Source: Bog-473 sp963836605
Lineage (GTDB): Bacteria > Actinomycetota > Acidimicrobiia > Acidimicrobiales > RAAP-2
Length of the DNA stretch: 64,000 bases
Reading direction: 5' to 3'
Assembly: GCA_963836605.1 (NCBI GenBank)
Contig: CAWIKB010000012.1
Location: 99,553-163,552 of the forward strand
Positions 24,863 through 32,844 of the stretch are shown in pieces. The notes under the pieces are model-generated. The model did no database searches. It had not been told where the DNA came from and was given only the letters and a program-made list of their open reading frames with translations. The first letter of the stretch is position 1, and each line of letters begins with the position of its first letter. The position numbers and the translations under genes are program-made.

Positions 24863-25555
24863 TCAGCGGGCCCCGGCCCGGGCGATGGTTATCGCTTCGA
24901 CCAGGTGATCCGTGATCACGGCATCCACTCCCAGCGCCACGAAGGCGGACAGGTCGTGCGCCGCGTTGACCGTCCAGACATTGACGGCCAATCCGGCGGC
25001 GTGGGCCCGTTCGACCAGATCGGCGCTGACCTCGGTCACAAAGGGGTGGACGGCCCGGAAGCCGGCCTCCGTCGCCTCGGCCAGGGCCACGTCCACGTCG
25101 GTCAGGAAGGGCCAGAGGACGCCGAGGGGGAGGCGGCCGTCGGCGGACCCGACGGCGTGGAGGGTACTGACCTGGAACGACGAGACGAGCACCCGTCCGG
25201 TCCATCCGGCCCGGGCGATGACCTGGGCCGTCACCGCGGCCACCGTCTCGCCGGCGTCAGGACCGACCTCGAGCGGGTCGTTCTTGATCTCGACGTTGAC
25301 CACCAAGCCCTCACAGACGACCAACGCGTCGGCCAGGAGGGGCACATGGGGTGGCAGTTCGGGCACCGTGAGCTGGGCCACGGCCCCGACCCCGTCGATA
25401 AGGGCATCGTGGTGAACGGCCAGGGCTCCATCGGCCGTGAGGCGGACGTCGAGCTCCACCCCGTCGGCGCCGAGACGCCGGGCCTCGGCGAAGGCCTCGA
25501 GGGTGTTCTCGACGCAGCTCTCGGTGGCTCCCCGGTGCGCGAATACCGCCGTCAC
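24863..25555 (-). CDS. glycerophosphodiester phosphodiesterase
   Basis: A 230-residue TIM-barrel GDPD. Catalytic His in FAHRGATESCVENTLEAF, the metal-binding ELDVRLTADG and HHDALIDG, and the later VEIK are conserved. It hydrolyses glycerophosphodiesters to sn-glycerol 3-phosphate and an alcohol. No signal peptide, so cytoplasmic. GTG start. It stands 72 bp upstream of etfB on the same strand, so co-transcription is possible. Confidence 0.93.
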   Translation of the reverse strand: MTAVFAHRGATESCVENTLEAFAEARRLGADGVELDVRLTADGALAVHHDALIDGVGAVAQLTVPELPPHVPLLADALVVCEGLVVNVEIKNDPLEVGPDAGETVAAVTAQVIARAGWTGRVLVSSFQVSTLHAVGSADGRLPLGVLWPFLTDVDVALAEATEAGFRAVHPFVTEVSADLVERAHAAGLAVNVWTVNAAHDLSAFVALGVDAVITDHLVEAITIARAGAR

Positions 25556-25619
25556 GAAGGACTTCTTCCCAGCGTGTCAACCATTTTTCCGCTGCCGTTC
25601 GAAAATTTCACAAAACTCC

Positions 25620-25648
25620 TTGCCCGTCCCGAATCGACCTATTACTCT
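25620..25648 (+). promoter_or_regulatory. putative whiB1 promoter
   Basis: TTGCCC (25620-25625), 17 bp, then TACTCT (25643-25648). It predicts a transcription start near 25655, about 80 nt before the whiB1 ATG. The whole region 25575-25720 is clearly more AT-rich than the surroundings. Confidence 0.45.
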
Positions 25649-25697
25649 CTTCCCGTCAATCCCTTCTCACTGGCGGATACCTGTTTGGGCCCGATCA

Positions 25698-25713
25698 TGT
25701 GAAAAGGATCACA
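25698..25713 (+). promoter_or_regulatory. perfect CRP-type binding site upstream of whiB1
   Basis: TGTGA-N6-TCACA matches the CRP/Rv3676 consensus exactly. It is centred 29 bp before the whiB1 ATG. In M. tuberculosis whiB1 is a known CRP target, so conserved cAMP-dependent control is likely. If the promoter at 25620-25648 is used the site lies downstream of the start point, a repressing position. Confidence 0.7.
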
Positions 25714-25734
25714 ACCGCTGGTGGAGGCTCCTCA

Positions 25735-26031
25735 ATGGCTCTCATGTGGAATCGGACGGTCGACTGGGACGCTGACGACTGGCGCCGCGCCGCTGCATGC
25801 CGCAATACCGAACCCGACCTGTTCTTCCCGGTCGGCACGACCGGTCCCGCCGTCGACCAGATCGATGCGGCCAAGCGGGTCTGCCGATCCTGCGAGGCGC
25901 TCGAGCCGTGCCTCGATTTCGCGCTCGCCACCAACCAGGAGTCCGGCGTCTGGGGCGGTACTTCGGAGGAGGAGCGCCGCAAGCTCCGCAAGGCCTGGTT
26001 GGCCGCCCGCCGGTCCCAGCGCACGTTCTGA
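25735..26031 (+). CDS. whiB1: WhiB1/WblE-type 4Fe-4S transcription regulator
   Basis: A 98-residue Wbl protein. Cys22, Cys50, Cys53 and Cys59 are the cluster ligands, followed by GVWGG (71-75) and a basic C-terminal helix (ERRKLRKAWLAARRSQR) for DNA binding. The FFPVG start and overall size fit WhiB1, an essential, NO-sensitive partner of the primary sigma factor. It sits tail-to-tail with pdtaS, as Rv3219/Rv3220c do in mycobacteria, which supports the subclass. ATG 25735 follows GGAGG at 8 nt; a GTG at 25699 inside the CRP site is rejected. Confidence 0.93.
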   Translation: MALMWNRTVDWDADDWRRAAACRNTEPDLFFPVGTTGPAVDQIDAAKRVCRSCEALEPCLDFALATNQESGVWGGTSEEERRKLRKAWLAARRSQRTF

Positions 26032-26044
26032 GCCGCCGACCCGA

Positions 26045-27553
26045 CTAGTGCGGGGCCCGTAGGGGCACCGAGACCAGCACCCGCGTGCCACCACCCTCGC
26101 TGGGGGGAAGGGTCACCATCTCGATGCGGCCGTCGAGCTGGCTCACCACCAGGTCGTGCACGATCGACAGTCCGAGGCTGGTCGTGCGCTCGATGTCGAA
26201 CCCCTCGGGGAGCCCCACCCCGTCGTCCTGGACCGCCACCGAGAGTTCAGCCCCTGTGTCGGCCATGATCACCTGCACGTGACCGACCGGGGGCACCGGG
26301 CCTCCGTCCTCGGTGGCCGCCTCGGGGTCGAAACCGTGCTCCACGGCGTTCTGCAACAGCTCGGCCACGGTGACCGCCAGCGGCGTGGCCACATCGGCCG
26401 ACACGTCACCGAGGTCCCCCTTGGTGGAGATGACGATCGGCTGGGACGAGACCACCGAATCCTCGGCCATCCGGACCAGCGAGACGACGATCTCGGCGAA
26501 CGGCACCTGTTCGGTCGGATCACGGGAGAGGATCTCGTGCACCAGGGCGATGGAACGGACCCGCCGCTCGGCCTCGTGCAGCGCGACGCGTGCCGCCCGC
26601 TCATCGACCCGACGGGCCTGCAGGCTCAGCAGGGACGAGATGGTCTGCAGGTTGTTCTTGACCCGGTGGTGCACCTCGCGAATGGCCGCGTCCTTGGAGA
26701 GGAGGAGCCGGTCCAACCGCCGGACGTCGGTGACATCCCGGAGCAGGATCATGGACCCGGTGACCACCCCGTGGGAGAGCAACGGGATGCAGTGCACGAG
26801 CACGATCACATCGGGACGCCGCTCCACCTCCTCGACCACCGGCCGTCCCGTGGCCAGGGCCCACTCGATGGCCGACTCCTCGATGTCGAGATCGCCGAAG
26901 CGCCGGCCCTCGGGGGGCGAGTAGATGCCCATGCGGTGGAAGGCGTTCATGGCGTTGGGCGAGGCGAACTCCACCCTCCCGTCGGCGTCGACCACGACCA
27001 CGCCGTCGCCCACCCGGGGCGCCTCTTCGGTGCCCACGTCCTCTTCGGGAAAGGGGAAGGCGGACTGCGCCACCATGTCGGCCAGGCGTTCGAAGACGTC
27101 GAGGTACGTCCGCTCATAGATACTGGTCGGGCCGGTCAAGGGAGCCAGTGACACCCGGAGCATGACCCCGATGACCCCGCCCTCGTAGCGGACCGGGACG
27201 TTCTCCACCGGGACCCGCTCGCCGATGATGGGGTGGTGGATGGTGCCGCGCACGATCTCCCCGGTGTGCAGGCAATCGGCCACGAGGTCCCACTGCGACT
27301 CGTTCACGGTCTGCCCGACCAGGTCCTGCTCGACCAGGGTCGGGCGGTTGTTCGGCCGCATCTGGCCCATCACCACCAGCTCGGGGTCGCCCTCCTTGCG
27401 GGCCTGGCTTCCCTTCACCGGAACCAGCAGGAGCAGGTCGGAGAAGGAGAGGTCGGCCAGCACACTCCAACTCCCCATGAGCCGTTGCAGGTGCTCGAGC
27501 GCCTCGGGTCCGAGCTCGGTGTGGGACTGCGCAAGTTCGGCGGGTGTGGGCAT
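26045..27553 (-). CDS. pdtaS: PdtaS-type sensor histidine kinase
   Basis: A 502-residue cytoplasmic kinase. It has an N-terminal GAF-like domain (about 1-160), a PAS domain (about 175-290, GVVVVDADGRVEFASPNAM), then a HisKA_2 dimerisation box with the phospho-accepting His in IREVHHRVKNNLQTISSLL, and an HWE/HATPase end (ELLQNAVEHGF, DDGVGLPEGF, SLGLSIV). PdtaS phosphorylates PdtaR, an RNA-binding ANTAR antiterminator, and responds to copper and NO in mycobacteria. The pdtaR gene is not in this window. It is last in a six-gene operon and adjoins whiB1 as in mycobacteria. Confidence 0.92.
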   Translation of the reverse strand: MPTPAELAQSHTELGPEALEHLQRLMGSWSVLADLSFSDLLLLVPVKGSQARKEGDPELVVMGQMRPNNRPTLVEQDLVGQTVNESQWDLVADCLHTGEIVRGTIHHPIIGERVPVENVPVRYEGGVIGVMLRVSLAPLTGPTSIYERTYLDVFERLADMVAQSAFPFPEEDVGTEEAPRVGDGVVVVDADGRVEFASPNAMNAFHRMGIYSPPEGRRFGDLDIEESAIEWALATGRPVVEEVERRPDVIVLVHCIPLLSHGVVTGSMILLRDVTDVRRLDRLLLSKDAAIREVHHRVKNNLQTISSLLSLQARRVDERAARVALHEAERRVRSIALVHEILSRDPTEQVPFAEIVVSLVRMAEDSVVSSQPIVISTKGDLGDVSADVATPLAVTVAELLQNAVEHGFDPEAATEDGGPVPPVGHVQVIMADTGAELSVAVQDDGVGLPEGFDIERTTSLGLSIVHDLVVSQLDGRIEMVTLPPSEGGGTRVLVSVPLRAPH

Positions 27554-27556
27554 CGA

Positions 27557-28456
27557 CTAGGCCGACTTCCCCTGGGCGGGCGCGGTCCCGACGGCAACCG
27601 GTCGAGGCGTCCGCGCCGTGTAGGCCTGGAGCGAATCGACGCCGACCGTGCCCAATAGCGCGCGCAGCGAGTCGGCATGGTCGGCCACATGGGCGAGCCG
27701 GTGCGCGTCGGACGCCGTCGTCAGGGGCACGCCGGCGCCGGCGAAGCGGGACAGGAGCCCCAACGCCGGGTACTGCTCCCCCACCGGCTTGCGCCACCCG
27801 GCCGAGGAGACCTCGGCCGCCATGCCGGCGGAGGCGGCCGCCTCGGCCATGCGATCCCACCACTCGACCGGGTTGTCGGGGCGGTGCCCCGCCACTTTGA
27901 TCAGGTCCGGGTGGGCCAGCACGTCGCAGGCCCCCGACGCCGCCAGTTCCTCCAGCGCGCTGGTGTAGGTCTCCCAGCACGCGTCCACCTCCCGGGCCGA
28001 CCACTCCGCCATGGAGAGCGGATCGTCGAGATCGTCGAACCGCCAGGCGCCGAGCCAGTGCACCGAGCCCAGCAGGACGTCGAAGGGGTAGCCGGCCAAG
28101 AGGTCGGCCACCTGGTCCATGCGTCCCGGGTAGTAGTCGACCTCCAGGCCGATCACCACCGGCAGCCCGGCATCCTTGGCTTCCTGGGCACAGGCGACGT
28201 AGGCGTCGAGGTCGGCCGTGGCGTGGAACTCCCAGTAGTCGGCCATGGAGGAGGCCAACCCGGCCGGCACACGGCTGTCGTCCCAGAACCCTCCGAGCAG
28301 CGCGTCGGCCTGGCGGAACCGGAACAGGTGCTCGGTCAGCGCCAGCTCCTCCACCCCGGCGGCCGAGGCCCGCGCGCAGTAGGCGGCGATCTGGTCCAGG
28401 CTGAGCGGTGTGTCACGCTCGCTGTGGGGCCACAGGTGGAGGTGGTAGTCGAGCAC
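27557..28456 (-). CDS. PHP-domain phosphatase, histidinol-phosphatase (HisK)-like
   Basis: A 299-residue PHP metallophosphoesterase. Metal ligands appear in DYHLHLWPH, LTEHLFRF, GLEVDYYPG, GSVHWLG, LAHPDLIKV and TASDAHRL. The layout fits the HisJ/HisK histidinol-phosphate phosphatases, which form histidinol, but related PHP enzymes use other phosphates. Only 3 bp separate it from pdtaS. A direct link to histidine synthesis is not shown by the context. Confidence 0.85.
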   Translation of the reverse strand: MLDYHLHLWPHSERDTPLSLDQIAAYCARASAAGVEELALTEHLFRFRQADALLGGFWDDSRVPAGLASSMADYWEFHATADLDAYVACAQEAKDAGLPVVIGLEVDYYPGRMDQVADLLAGYPFDVLLGSVHWLGAWRFDDLDDPLSMAEWSAREVDACWETYTSALEELAASGACDVLAHPDLIKVAGHRPDNPVEWWDRMAEAAASAGMAAEVSSAGWRKPVGEQYPALGLLSRFAGAGVPLTTASDAHRLAHVADHADSLRALLGTVGVDSLQAYTARTPRPVAVGTAPAQGKSA

Positions 28457-28473
28457 GGGAGCTCCGCGCCACC

Positions 28474-29130
28474 TCAGGCGGCGCGACGGATCAGCGTCAC
28501 GCCGTCGCGGATGGTGGTCAGCACGCAGACCACCCGGGGATCGTTGACCAGCTTGTCGTTAAAGGCGCGCAACGCCGTCGAGGACTCGTTGCGGTCGGTG
28601 GCGGAGTCGAGCACGCCGCCATGGAACAGGGTGTTGTCGGCCACGATCAGGCCGTGGGGGGCCAGTTTGGGCAGGACGGCCTCGAAGTAGGCGTCGTAGC
28701 CCACCTTGTCGGCGTCGATGAAGACCAGCCCGAACGGACCCTGCAGCTGGGCCAGCGTCTCGAGGGCCGGTCCTTCGATCACGCTGATCCGGCTCTCCAA
28801 CCCGGCCGCCGCGATGTTCCCCCGCGCCACCTTGGCGTGATGGGGGTCGACCTCGAGCGAGATGATGGAACCGCCGTCGGGCAACCCGGCGGCCATGGCG
28901 ATGGACGAATAGCCGGTGAAGGTCCCGATCTCGAGCACGCTGGTGGCTTGCGAGGCGAACACCAGGAGTTCGAGGAACCGGCCCTCCTGGCGGCCCACCA
29001 TCATCCCCCAGGCGGAAAAGTCCGCCCGGGTGGCCTCGTCCACCGCGGCCAGGTGGTCGGAGGGAGCGGTCGAGTGTGTTTCGGCGTAGGCCAGGACTTC
29101 GGGATCGATGAGGTCGGTCATGCCGGCCAT
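28474..29130 (-). CDS. O-methyltransferase (CCoAOMT-like)
   Basis: A 218-residue SAM-dependent methyltransferase. VLEIGTFTGYSSIAMAAGLP is motif I, ISLEVDPHHAKVARGN is motif II and VFIDADKVGYDAYFEAVLP carries the metal-binding Asp; the ADNTLFHGGV motif is typical of Mg-dependent catechol or caffeoyl-CoA O-methyltransferases. ATG 29130 or 29121 can be the start. It is within an operon of unrelated enzymes, so the substrate is unknown. Confidence 0.92.
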   Translation of the reverse strand: MAGMTDLIDPEVLAYAETHSTAPSDHLAAVDEATRADFSAWGMMVGRQEGRFLELLVFASQATSVLEIGTFTGYSSIAMAAGLPDGGSIISLEVDPHHAKVARGNIAAAGLESRISVIEGPALETLAQLQGPFGLVFIDADKVGYDAYFEAVLPKLAPHGLIVADNTLFHGGVLDSATDRNESSTALRAFNDKLVNDPRVVCVLTTIRDGVTLIRRAA

Positions 29131-29145
29131 GGTAGGCCCCGCGCC

Positions 29146-30309
29146 CTAGTCCCAGACTCGTGCCCCCAGGCGGAGCAGGCCCCCCATGTCGAAGATGTCG
29201 GCCTCGTAGAAGGGCACGGTGACGAGTATCTCGGGCGCCCCGCGCAGCTCGGCCTGCTGCTCGGCTTCCTGGCGGGCCACCACCCCGAAGTTCAGGAAGC
29301 TCTCGGCAACCTCGCGCAGCACCCGGGCGGCCACCCTTGGATCGTCGGTCAGGCCATCGGTCAGGGCTTCGGGCCCGTCCGACATGTGCTGCGCCAATTT
29401 GGCCGCTCTGGGGTCCCGCAGGTAGTCGGGCAGCACCTTGTTCAAGACGATGGCCCCCAGGTGCAGCTTCCGCTCCGTCAACTCGGCGGAGAAGAACTCG
29501 GCTTCGCGAACCGGCGTCGCTTCGAGCGTGGAGACCACCATGAACGTGGTCCGGCGGTCCGAGAGCAGCCGGGTGACCGCCTCGGCCCGCTCCACGAACC
29601 CGTTGTACATGGACTGGAAGAGGATGAAGAACTCGGAGATGTCGGCCAGGAACTGCGTACCGAGAATCCGGTCCGCCACCGAGTAGAACGGTCTGGCGGC
29701 GACGTTCACCAAGCGGGATCGGTAGGGCACAATGAGCCACCGCAGCAGCCGCGAGGAGAAGAAGTCGGCCATGCGTTTGGGGGCATCGAGGAAGTCCAAC
29801 GCGTTGCGGGTCGGGGGGGTGTCCACGACGATCAGGTCATATGTGCCCTCGGAGTGGATCTCGAAGAGCCGCTCCATCGCGATGTAGTCGTGCGACTGCA
29901 CGAAGCGACCGGAGATGTCCTTGTAGAGCGGGTTGGCCAGGATCTGCTCCCGGGTCGCATCGTCCGGAGCGTGCCGGGCGATCAGGTCGTCCCAGCTCTG
30001 CTTGGTGTCGAGCATGGCGGCCCACAACTCGCCGCGGGGCGTGACGCCGGCCCGCCGGAACACGTCGTCGGCGATCCGGACTTCGCGGTTGCCGATGCCC
30101 CGCAGCCCCAGGGCGTCGGCCAGGCGGCGGGCCGGGTCGACGGTGAGCACCAGCACCCGTCCGCCCTGCTCGGCCACGGCCGTGGCCGCCACGGCCGCGG
30201 CCGTGGTGGTCTTTCCGACCCCGCCCGGACCGCAGGCGATGGCGATCTCCTTGGACGAGAGGAGCCGACCGATCGTCTGCGGCCCCTCGACCGCCTGGCG
30301 CGGCGCCAT
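29146..30309 (-). CDS. Get3/ArsA-like ATPase, BagB-type partner
   Basis: A 387-residue ATPase of the ArsA/Get3 group, homologous to Rv3680. The P-loop is GPGGVGKTT: the signature lysine of the deviant Walker A (GKGGVGK) is replaced by Pro. Switch motifs VLTVDPARRLADALG and VVDTPPTRNALDFLD are present. Such a subunit would need the partner to complete its active site. It overlaps the upstream gene by 1 nt (TGATG). The long hydrophobic/aromatic middle (IPYRSRLVNVAARPFYSV...) may hold a client-binding groove. It probably forms a heterodimer. Confidence 0.88.
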   Translation of the reverse strand: MAPRQAVEGPQTIGRLLSSKEIAIACGPGGVGKTTTAAAVAATAVAEQGGRVLVLTVDPARRLADALGLRGIGNREVRIADDVFRRAGVTPRGELWAAMLDTKQSWDDLIARHAPDDATREQILANPLYKDISGRFVQSHDYIAMERLFEIHSEGTYDLIVVDTPPTRNALDFLDAPKRMADFFSSRLLRWLIVPYRSRLVNVAARPFYSVADRILGTQFLADISEFFILFQSMYNGFVERAEAVTRLLSDRRTTFMVVSTLEATPVREAEFFSAELTERKLHLGAIVLNKVLPDYLRDPRAAKLAQHMSDGPEALTDGLTDDPRVAARVLREVAESFLNFGVVARQEAEQQAELRGAPEILVTVPFYEADIFDMGGLLRLGARVWD

Positions 30310-31268
30310 CAGTGGCCCAGCTCCTCGCTCAGCGACTGGGCCATCTGGCGGGTGGTGCGCAGCCCGTGGGTGCGGGTGAACTGGTACGGCAACAACAGCA
30401 CCGGCAGATCCGGGGGCAGGCCGGCCTGCAGTCGCTCGAGGTGGCCGGCCCGGGTGCGGCGCATGGTGACGGCCAACCGGGCCGCCTCCAACACCGGCGC
30501 CACCGGGCCGCCGGCCCGCTCCGAGAGGATCTTCTCTACCTCGGGCTCCCGGAGCTGCTCGAAGATCTCCTCCTCGCGCTGGCCGAAGAGCTCGGGGAGC
30601 AACTGGTTGACCACCACGGCCGACAGGCGCACCGTGGTCTCGTCCATCACCCGCTGGGCCAGCTCCAAGGTCTCGTTGACCGGCATCTCCTCGGGGGTGG
30701 TCACCGCCACCAGCCCGGTCTGCTGAGGATCAGAGAGGATCTCGAGCATCCAGTCCGTCTGGCTCCGGATGAGCCCCACCTTGACCAGGTCGTTGATGGC
30801 CTGGGGAGCGGCCAGTTGCCCGATGATGTGCCCGCTGGCCGGCGCATCCACCACCACGAGGTCGTAGTGACGCTCGCGGACTTCGTAGCAGAGCTTGCCC
30901 ACGGTCAGGATCTCGCGCACCCCGGGCGCGGCGGTGGCCACGAAGTCGAAGGCCTTGGCCAAGGGACCGATGCGACCGACCACCGGTATGCGCAGATGGA
31001 GCTTGAGGTACTCGCGCAACGACGCTTCGGTGTCCATGGACATGGACCAGACGCCGGGCGAGATCTCGCGGGGCACGAAGTCGGTCGGTGCGGCTTCGAA
31101 GATGTCGGCCAGATCGCCTTTGGCGTCCACTTCGCACGCCAGCACACGCTGGCCCTGCATGGCGGCCAGCTGCGCCAGCGCGGCGGCAACGCTCGTCTTG
31201 CCCACACCACCCTTGCCGGTGACGAAGACCAACCGGAGCTGGAGCAGGTCAGGCGCCGCCCCGGTCAC
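30309..31268 (-). CDS. Get3/ArsA-like ATPase, BagA-type partner
   Basis: A 319-residue ATPase homologous to Rv3679. The deviant Walker A GKGGVGKTS keeps the signature lysine; switch I CEVDAKGDLADIFE and switch II VVDAPASGHIIGQL follow. With the next gene it forms the bacterial Get3-like pair that in mycobacteria (BagA/BagB) affects glycerol metabolism and redox stress. No CXXC zinc motif of eukaryotic Get3 and no arsenite-binding Cys triad are seen, so tail-anchored targeting or arsenite efflux is not indicated. Confidence 0.9.
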   Translation of the reverse strand: MTGAAPDLLQLRLVFVTGKGGVGKTSVAAALAQLAAMQGQRVLACEVDAKGDLADIFEAAPTDFVPREISPGVWSMSMDTEASLREYLKLHLRIPVVGRIGPLAKAFDFVATAAPGVREILTVGKLCYEVRERHYDLVVVDAPASGHIIGQLAAPQAINDLVKVGLIRSQTDWMLEILSDPQQTGLVAVTTPEEMPVNETLELAQRVMDETTVRLSAVVVNQLLPELFGQREEEIFEQLREPEVEKILSERAGGPVAPVLEAARLAVTMRRTRAGHLERLQAGLPPDLPVLLLPYQFTRTHGLRTTRQMAQSLSEELGH

Positions 31269-31292
31269 CGTCCACCCCGTCCCGCCGGTGGC

Positions 31293-31529
31293 TCAGGGTG
31301 CGCCGAAGCCGACACGGCGCTCCGCCGTGGGTGCGCCCACTTCCACGTAGGCGACCTTGGGCACCGGCACGCCCACCTTGCGACCCTTGCGGTCGGTCAA
31401 CCAGAGGACGCCGTCGCCGGTCTTCAGCAGCTTCTCTATTTCAGCCAGCACCTTCTCGCGGTCGGCATCATCGGAGAGCTCCACCTCGACTTCCTTGGGT
31501 GTCTGGGTGATTCCGATGCGCACGTCCAC
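31293..31529 (-). CDS. DUF3107 family small protein
   Basis: A 78-residue conserved actinobacterial protein. It begins VDVRIGITQTPKEVEVEL and ends VAYVEVGAPTAERRVGFG, both strongly conserved in DUF3107. It has no membrane segment or Cys. GTG start behind GAGGAG. First gene of the operon leading to the Get3-like pair, O-methyltransferase, PHP phosphatase and PdtaS. Function is unknown. Confidence 0.9.
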   Translation of the reverse strand: MDVRIGITQTPKEVEVELSDDADREKVLAEIEKLLKTGDGVLWLTDRKGRKVGVPVPKVAYVEVGAPTAERRVGFGAP

Positions 31530-31669
31530 CTGGTCTGGCTCCTCTCGTCAACCCCCGTCACAGGGGCCTGCGGGCACTTGGACGTTACAGGCATGAGCCA
31601 GACTGCACGACATGGGTGACACCCCCAAGGCCCCCGAGACGGCGCGGGCGGCGCGCTCGGCGCGCCACC

Positions 31670-32800
31670 ATGTCGGGCTATTCGGGTTTGATCCGGCTGG
31701 CCCATGCCGACTCGTCGGCGCGCATCGGGCCACCGCCCGAGGGTGGGGCACCCCGGGCCGACGCGGCGCATCCCCTCACCCGGGCCGATCGGGAGGCACG
31801 GGAGGCAGGCCTGCTCGCCCCGGGAGCGTCGAGAGCACGGGGTGGCGGTGATCGCACCGTCGACGAGGAGCCGGACGAATGGCGGACCTGCTTCGAACGG
31901 GACCGCGACCGGATCCTGCACGCCACCTCGTTTCGCCGGCTCGCCGGCAAGACCCAGGTCTTCATCTTCCCTCAGGATCACCAGCGCACCCGCCTCACCC
32001 ACGCCCTCGAAGTGGCGCAGGTGGCCACCGCCATCGCCCGGGCCTGCCGCCTCAACGTGGCCCTGACCGAGGCCATCGCGCTGGGCCACGACTGCGGCCA
32101 CGGGCCCGGTGGGCACGCCAGCGAGGATGCCCTCGACCCGTTCGTCCCGGGAGGCTTCGACCATGCACCCTGGGGGGCCCATGTCTCGTTGGCTTCGCTC
32201 AATCTCTGCGCGCAGACGGTGGACGGGATCGCCGGCCACAGTTGGTCCCGGCCCGCGGCGGCCACCCCCGAGGGCGAGGTGGTCAGTTGGGCCGACCGGG
32301 TGGCCTATGTGTGCCACGACTGGGAGGACGCCGTCCTCACCGGGATCGTCGCCCCCCGCCAGCTCCCGGCCGCCGTGCGCGACCTCTGCGGGGACCGTCG
32401 CAGCGCGCAGCTCGGCGCCTTCATCCAGGGTGTGGTCTCGGCCACCGTCCGCACCGGCCAGGTGGGCATGGAGGAAGAGCCGGCTGAGGCGCTGGCCGCC
32501 TTCCGGGCCTGCAACTACGACCTCATCTATCTTCGTCCGGCTTCGGTGCGGCAGGGGCAGGCCGTGGTCGCCGTGCTCCGGGCCCTGGTCGAGCACTTTG
32601 CCGACCGGCCGCACCTGATCGCCGAGACGGGCCCTCGTTCCGGCGCCGGCGCTCCCACCGACTTCCTGGCCGGGGGCGAGGAGGCGGTCCGGGCCGCCGT
32701 CACCTACGTGGCCGGCATGACCGACCGCTTCGCCTTTCGCCAGGCAGTGGCCCTCCTCAGGTGGGACGCCGACAAGCTGCCGGCCGGCGTCGACTCCTGA
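31670..32800 (+). CDS. dgt: deoxyguanosinetriphosphate triphosphohydrolase-like HD protein
   Basis: A 376-residue HD-domain dNTPase. The RDRILHATSFRRLAGKTQVF N-terminal signature, then TRLTHALEVAQVA (first His), GHDCGHGPGGHASEDAL (HD) and WADRVAYVCHDWEDA (Asp) are all present. It hydrolyses dNTPs to deoxynucleosides and tripolyphosphate. The start is uncertain: ATG 31670 is chosen, while GTG 31616 adds 18 basic residues. In many actinobacteria dgt precedes dnaG, but here a K+ channel gene follows in the opposite direction. Confidence 0.9.
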   Translation: MSGYSGLIRLAHADSSARIGPPPEGGAPRADAAHPLTRADREAREAGLLAPGASRARGGGDRTVDEEPDEWRTCFERDRDRILHATSFRRLAGKTQVFIFPQDHQRTRLTHALEVAQVATAIARACRLNVALTEAIALGHDCGHGPGGHASEDALDPFVPGGFDHAPWGAHVSLASLNLCAQTVDGIAGHSWSRPAAATPEGEVVSWADRVAYVCHDWEDAVLTGIVAPRQLPAAVRDLCGDRRSAQLGAFIQGVVSATVRTGQVGMEEEPAEALAAFRACNYDLIYLRPASVRQGQAVVAVLRALVEHFADRPHLIAETGPRSGAGAPTDFLAGGEEAVRAAVTYVAGMTDRFAFRQAVALLRWDADKLPAGVDS

Positions 32801-32844
32801 CCGCGGCCGGCCTGAGAAGCTGGCGGCTTCAAGAATCAGCCGCT

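Noticed and set aside
25699..25701. GTG as the whiB1 start
   Set aside because: It lies inside the CRP site and gives an N-terminal extension that other WhiB1 proteins lack. ATG 25735 has GGAGG at the right spacing.
28408..30726. A 772-codon open frame on the plus strand over the Get3-like genes
   Set aside because: No protein-like features; the minus-strand genes are unambiguous.
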